The notes beneath the pieces are model-generated. The model worked only from the letters and a program-made list of their open reading frames with translations, was not told the DNA's origin and made no database searches. The translations under genes were made by a program, and so were the position numbers. This document shows, one piece after another, positions 16,301-19,446 of a stretch of 19,446 nucleotides of DNA. Numbering within the stretch: the first letter of the stretch is position 1; each line of letters opens with the position of its first letter. Source of the stretch: Halanaerobium sp964649895 (lineage in GTDB: Bacteria > Bacillota > Halanaerobiia > Halanaerobiales > Halanaerobiaceae); the NCBI GenBank assembly GCA_964649895.1, contig CAZYRX010000041.1, positions 1 to 19,446 of the forward strand, in the 5' to 3' direction.

Positions 16301-17499
16301 TTATCATATGTTAATGCTGATGTAAAAGCTACAGAGGATGGCGGCCATGCAGGGATTATTTCAGGTACATCATCATCAAATGATTCTGTTATAGAAGAGA
16401 TATATGCTGTAGGTACTGCAGAAGGAACTTATGCGGGAGTTGTTGGAGAGATTGGATCTAGTGGAGATATATTTAAAGATATATATTATGACAATTCAGA
16501 TGGGTTAACTTTTTATGGAGAAATAGATAGTGATGATGATGCTGCTGATTTCTCCGAAGATACTGGATTTATTAATGTAACAGCTTTAACTACTGAAGAA
16601 ATGCAGGGAACTGCTGCAGCAGAAAATATGACGGGTGAAGCTGAAAGTACTAACTGGAATTTTGGTGAGACCTGGTTTACAAGATTAGATGATTATCCCG
16701 TGTTTTTGTGGGAGTTATATGCTGCTGGAGAAGGAACAGCGAATTCTCCTTATGAGATAAGTGACTGGGAAGAACTTTATAATATTCGTTATCAGATTGA
16801 TTCAGATTTTGTACTTGAGAGAGACCTTACTGAAAATACTGCTGGCTATAATAATTATGTTGCAGATTCTGATGGAAGCCTTGTTAATGATGGTAAAGGA
16901 TGGGAAACAATTGGCGATTCTGATAATTATTTTGAAGGTTTATTAAACGGCAATGGTTATAAAGTAGACAGCCTTTTAATTAATAGGGCAGAAGCTGATA
17001 ATATTGGCCTGTTTTCATTTATAGGAAGTGATGGTCAAGTAAAAAATTTAGAAATAACAAATGCTGTGATTGGTGGTCAAGATAATGTTGGTGTTCTTGC
17101 CGGAGAAAATCATGGTCAAATAACTAACAGTTTTGCAGCAGGTGAAGTCAATGGAGCTAACAACACAGGTGGCTTCATTGGTTATAATAATGGTACAATA
17201 TCAAATTCTTATGCGGTGGTCGAAAAAAGTAATGGTGGATTAGTTGGTGCTGTGGGTTCATCAAGTAGTATAGAAAACAGTTTTTATGATAATGAAGTTA
17301 ACAGCAGTACAAATAGTTTAGGAATAGGTATAACTACATCTGAGATGAAAGATCCATTTACCTTTATTGATCAGGGATGGGATTTTGGAACTGTATGGGG
17401 TAAGTCGAAGTCTGGATTAAATAATGGATATATGGTTTTGAAAACTCCTAATGATGATAGCTTTGATTATTACGTAAAAGCAGATCTTTCGGATATGAC
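13391..17499 (+). CDS. TpsA exoprotein, filamentous haemagglutinin-like: N-terminal part up to the gap
   Basis: The cargo of the adjacent TpsB. A signal peptide (cleaved near VYA, residue 27) is followed by a haemagglutination-activity TPS domain to about residue 330: NWQEFNI, NSSGVLFG (109-116, in place of NPNG), GLLAAT, GGEVYLTT, GDGGFIETSG and the family signature WLIDPTDFTI. Many GLUG-type repeats follow, first at about 536-685 (IGGLVG, VGGLVGYND, SYAEGNV) and again near 850-1000 and 1230-1300. These predict a long extracellular beta-helix, probably for adhesion or biofilm. GGAGG lies just before the ATG. The frame is open for 1,370 codons until the run of N at 17500, so this entry has no natural stop. 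The C-terminal portion is the separate entry after the gap. Function as adhesin versus contact-dependent toxin is not settled; no toxin domain is visible. Confidence 0.9.
15191..15387 (+). repeat. Near-identical GLUG repeat units in the TpsA gene
   Basis: A 38-bp sequence is exactly duplicated at 15191-15228 and 15350-15387; both encode GYNDSGQIENSYA. Between them a related unit, SYAEGNV, is also repeated. Identity at DNA level suggests recent duplication or gene conversion and a potential for copy-number change. Confidence 0.8.
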
Positions 17500-17599
17500 N
17501 NNNNNNNNNNNNNNNNNNNNNNNNNNNNNNNNNNNNNNNNNNNNNNNNNNNNNNNNNNNNNNNNNNNNNNNNNNNNNNNNNNNNNNNNNNNNNNNNNNN
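17500..17599. other. Assembly gap (100 N) inside the TpsA gene
   Basis: Exactly 100 undetermined bases. The reading frame entering the gap and the frame leaving it differ if 100 is taken literally, so the number is a placeholder. The sequence leaving the gap is part of a repeat found again at 18125-18179, which explains the failure to assemble. Confidence 0.97.
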
Positions 17600-18179
17600 A
17601 CTATAATATCATAAAACAGCAGACAGCACTGGCAGAAATCAAAAGAAGAGAACTAAACCTTATAGGAAGTAAAGCATCAGATAAGGTATATAATGGTGAT
17701 GCAGCGGCAGAAGTCACTCCAGGAACTCTGGATAATTTAGTAGGTGAAGAAGAACTGCAGCTTAGATTAAGCAGTGGAGAGTTTGAAGACAAGAATGTTG
17801 GAGAGAATAAAGTTGTGACTGCAGCTTACAGCATAAGCGATGGAGAAAATGGAGGCTTAGCATCTAACTACAGCCTTGCCGATGAAGTACTAACAGCATC
17901 AATAACTAAAAAAGATCTCACTATAAGTGGAATAGAAGCTGAAGATAAGGTATATGATGGGAGTACTTCAGTAAATCTTGACAGCAGTGGAATCAAGTAT
18001 GAAGGTAAAGTTAGTGGAGATGATCTCAGTTTAGAGAGTCTAGAAGGCCAGTTTGTAGATAAGAATGCGGATCAGGATAAAACAGTCAATCTAAGTGAAG
18101 AATATAGTGGTGCTGATAAAGGCAACTATAATATCATAAAACAGCAGACAGCACTGGCAGAAATCAAAAGAAGAGAACT
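17600..18179 (+). repeat. 55-bp exact direct repeat linking YDG modules
   Basis: Bases 17600-17654 are identical to 18125-18179. The first copy begins at the edge of the gap, so the true repeat may be longer on its left side and further copies may be hidden within the gap. Confidence 0.9.
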
Positions 18180-18849
18180 TTTATTAACAGGAATTACTGC
18201 TAAAGATAAAGCATTTGATAACACAAGAGAAGCAGAAATTGCTGCTTTTGGAAAGCTTACAGGAGTTGTAGAAGGTGATGTTGTATCATTAGATAGTTCA
18301 CAAGCTGAGGCATTATTTGAAGATGAAATTGCCGGAGAAAATAAGAAAGTCTATATAACCGACTTAAAATTAGTTGGTCAAGATAAGGATAACTACTTTA
18401 TTGAAATGCAGATAACAAATGGAGAAATAGAATCTCACTCTGAAGAAATAATGGGTGCAGTAGTAAAAGATGTTGAAATAAGTAATAACCATTTTAAAGA
18501 CATAGAAAATGACCGGTTAATTGATACAGATATTATTAATGATCAAGAAACTCAAGAGATAATTGATAATACTGATGAACTGGCTCAAACAGAAGTGATA
18601 AATTCTCTAAATGTAAGCTCAACTCCAGATGATAAAGGTATTAAAGCAGAAGGCACAAATGAAATTTATTTAAGTGAATTAATTACAGAAGCTCAAAAAT
18701 CAAGTACAAATAATAATGTAAGAGATGATAGAGAGATAGAAACACAAATAATCAGAGTTAAAATAGATAGAGAATCATTAATTGAGTTAGTAAATGGTGG
18801 GATATTTTTACCGGCAGGTGTTGATCAAGTTTTTTATCTTACTAGATAA
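17602..18849 (+). CDS. TpsA exoprotein: C-terminal part after the gap (YDG-type repeats)
   Basis: Open from the gap edge to TAA 18847-18849, 415 codons. It contains three related repeats of about 85-100 residues beginning ASDKVYNG, AEDKVYDG and AKDKAFDN, of the YDG/MBG type common in large surface proteins of Bacteroidetes and diderm Firmicutes. NYNIIKQQTALAEIKRREL appears at the gap edge and again between repeats 2 and 3. The end is an acidic, Asn/Gln-rich tail and the segment GGIFLPAGVDQVFYLTR, which may be a terminal stop or anchor signal. No start codon with a ribosome binding site precedes it; an ATG-like start at 17815 is internal. I therefore treat it as the continuation of the gene before the gap, not a separate gene. 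Total length is unknown. Confidence 0.85.
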   Translation, partial: YNIIKQQTALAEIKRRELNLIGSKASDKVYNGDAAAEVTPGTLDNLVGEEELQLRLSSGEFEDKNVGENKVVTAAYSISDGENGGLASNYSLADEVLTASITKKDLTISGIEAEDKVYDGSTSVNLDSSGIKYEGKVSGDDLSLESLEGQFVDKNADQDKTVNLSEEYSGADKGNYNIIKQQTALAEIKRRELLLTGITAKDKAFDNTREAEIAAFGKLTGVVEGDVVSLDSSQAEALFEDEIAGENKKVYITDLKLVGQDKDNYFIEMQITNGEIESHSEEIMGAVVKDVEISNNHFKDIENDRLIDTDIINDQETQEIIDNTDELAQTEVINSLNVSSTPDDKGIKAEGTNEIYLSELITEAQKSSTNNNVRDDREIETQIIRVKIDRESLIELVNGGIFLPAGVDQVFYLTR

Positions 18850-18896
18850 TATGGATTTTTCATTTAGAAAATCAAGATTTAACTAAATTGACATTT

Positions 18897-18936
18897 ATGA
18901 ATACTCCATTTATCAAAATACAAATGGAGTATTCAT
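18897..18936 (+). terminator. Intrinsic terminator-like hairpin after TpsA
   Basis: ATGAATACTCCATTT (18897-18911) pairs perfectly with AAATGGAGTATTCAT (18922-18936) around a 10-base loop, 47 bases past the TpsA stop. The T-run after it is poor (CTGATTTAAT), so termination may be partial. Confidence 0.6.
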
Positions 18937-18999
18937 CTGATTTAATATCTTTCAGATTACAGGGATTTCCGATAATATAGATCATGAGCTTTTAATATA

Positions 19000-19140
19000 A
19001 TTCTTAAGGCAGAAAGTATAAGTTGCTGGCCTAACTATTTTGGCGATAGAAATGTGAACTGAATTTTCCGAAGCTTAGAAGAATGGATAGAAATGCGGTT
19101 GAGATCATATATCGAGAAAAAGAAAGCAGTTATACACTAA
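19000..19140 (+). pseudogene. Remnant of a group II intron-encoded maturase (C-terminal end)
   Basis: One frame reads SCWPNYFGDRNVN, then TGA at 19060-19062, then IFRSLEEWIEMRLRSYIEK and a natural TAA at 19138-19140. W-x-NYF followed by FR-x-L-x-EW-x(3)-RLR is the pattern at the end of the maturase-specific domain of group II intron reverse transcriptases. The rest of the protein (reverse transcriptase and thumb) is absent: only about 45 codons remain and the in-frame stop breaks them. The RNA 3' domains of the intron follow directly, as expected of a decayed intron rather than a chance match. About 60 bases between the upstream hairpin and this remnant hold nothing recognisable. Confidence 0.6.
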
Positions 19141-19143
19141 AAC

Positions 19144-19186
19144 AAACGAATCCCAAATTCTTTTTTCAAGAAGAAGGGATTCGTTT
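19144..19186 (+). other. Hairpin between maturase remnant and intron 3' domains
   Basis: AAACGAATCCC (19144-19154) pairs perfectly with GGGATTCGTTT (19176-19186); a smaller inner TTCTT/AAGAA pairing is possible. It lies where the distal part of intron domain IV would be. A terminator role is possible but the downstream T-run is weak. Confidence 0.6.
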
Positions 19187-19187
19187 C

Positions 19188-19352
19188 ACTTCTTACTGGA
19201 TTGTGCTAGAGGAGTAAAATATACAGCTGTGGTAACTCAGTGATGTAAACTTATTCCTCGAGATGAGGCAACAACTGACGGAAAGCTGTCTACTGGAAAA
19301 CCGTGCGTGTAGTTTGATGATGGTCCCAGCCGATAGGATGGTCCTAATCTAT
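19188..19352 (+). ncRNA. Degenerate group II intron 3' region (domain V and probable VI)
   Basis: A domain V-like hairpin is at 19284-19314. The catalytic AGC triad opens the 5' strand (AGCTGT), the loop is TGGAAAACC, a two-base CG bulge is at 19106 + 200 (19306-19307), and the 3' strand ends GTAGTT. Pairing of AGCTGT with GTAGTT uses several G-U pairs, and one C-U mismatch lies in the upper stem, consistent with decay. GAGGAGTAA (near 19213) can pair with TTATTCCTC (near 19252). A domain VI-like segment with a CCTAATCTAT end follows near 19343-19352. The exact 3' splice site is not certain, and no 5' end of the intron is in the window. Confidence 0.5.
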
Positions 19353-19376
19353 TTATAAAAATATCCTGAAAATTCA

Positions 19377-19405
19377 TTGCCTTTACTAAACAAATATAGT
19401 ATAAT
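19377..19405 (+). promoter_or_regulatory. Predicted sigma-A promoter reading out of the window
   Basis: TTGCCT (19377-19382) and a perfect TATAAT (19400-19405) are 17 bases apart. No start codon with a ribosome binding site follows before the window ends, so the target gene lies beyond it. Confidence 0.55.
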
Positions 19406-19446
19406 TGCAATAATATGGTATAATTAACTAATTATTATATTTGAAT

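Noticed and set aside
17815..18849. Independent gene starting at 17815
   Set aside because: No ribosome binding site, no signal peptide, and the same frame is open back to the gap edge at 17602 with repeat units continuing; it is the C-terminus of TpsA.
1..19446. tRNA or rRNA genes
   Set aside because: No cloverleaf-like T-loop/CCA signature or conserved rRNA sequence was recognised by eye on either strand; a tRNAscan or rRNA search would be decisive.

Overview
The window is AT-rich with strong AGGAGG-type ribosome binding sites, as in low-GC Firmicutes. It also encodes envelope proteins that need an outer membrane: a two-partner secretion (TPS) pair with a POTRA/beta-barrel transporter, a second predicted outer-membrane barrel, and a solute-binding protein without a lipobox. 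Together these suggest a diderm Firmicute, with Halanaerobiales as my best guess and Negativicutes as the alternative. This is inference from gene content, not a phylogenetic placement.

Left part (1-4440): the last codons of an unidentified gene, a small cupin protein, a patatin-like lipid acyl hydrolase, a convergent CitE-like C-C lyase whose 3' end overlaps the patatin gene by 20 bp, a gene-poor stretch with a GC-rich hairpin, and a predicted outer-membrane barrel whose only well-placed start codon is ATC. Two perfect palindromes sharing the core GGTACC-A/T-GGTACC lie just downstream of the cupin and barrel genes and look like a dispersed REP-like repeat.

Middle part (4441-10990): a compact six-gene operon of two PotB/PotC-type permeases, an ATPase, a periplasmic binding protein, an adenine deaminase and a nucleoside phosphorylase. 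It has a candidate promoter overlapped by a palindrome at its head and a strong intrinsic terminator at its end. The gene order suggests import and breakdown of a purine compound by a transporter family usually linked to polyamines, Fe3+ or phosphonates.

Right part (10990-18936): a receiver-only response regulator (apparent ATT start), a 42-residue single-membrane-span protein coupled to it by an ATGA overlap, a TpsB transporter, and a very large TpsA exoprotein with a haemagglutinin-type TPS domain, many GLUG repeats and C-terminal YDG-type repeats. A 100-N assembly gap interrupts the TpsA gene at a repeat. The reading frame does not continue across the N run, so the gap length is a placeholder and the gene should be treated as one gene of unknown length.

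Far right (18940-19446): the decayed 3' end of a group II intron, comprising the last part of the maturase domain with an in-frame stop and a recognisable domain V, followed by a good promoter reading out of the window. The observations most worth follow-up are the purine-linked PotABCD-like operon, the receiver-microprotein-TPS arrangement, the two non-canonical start codons, the palindrome family and the intron remnant.
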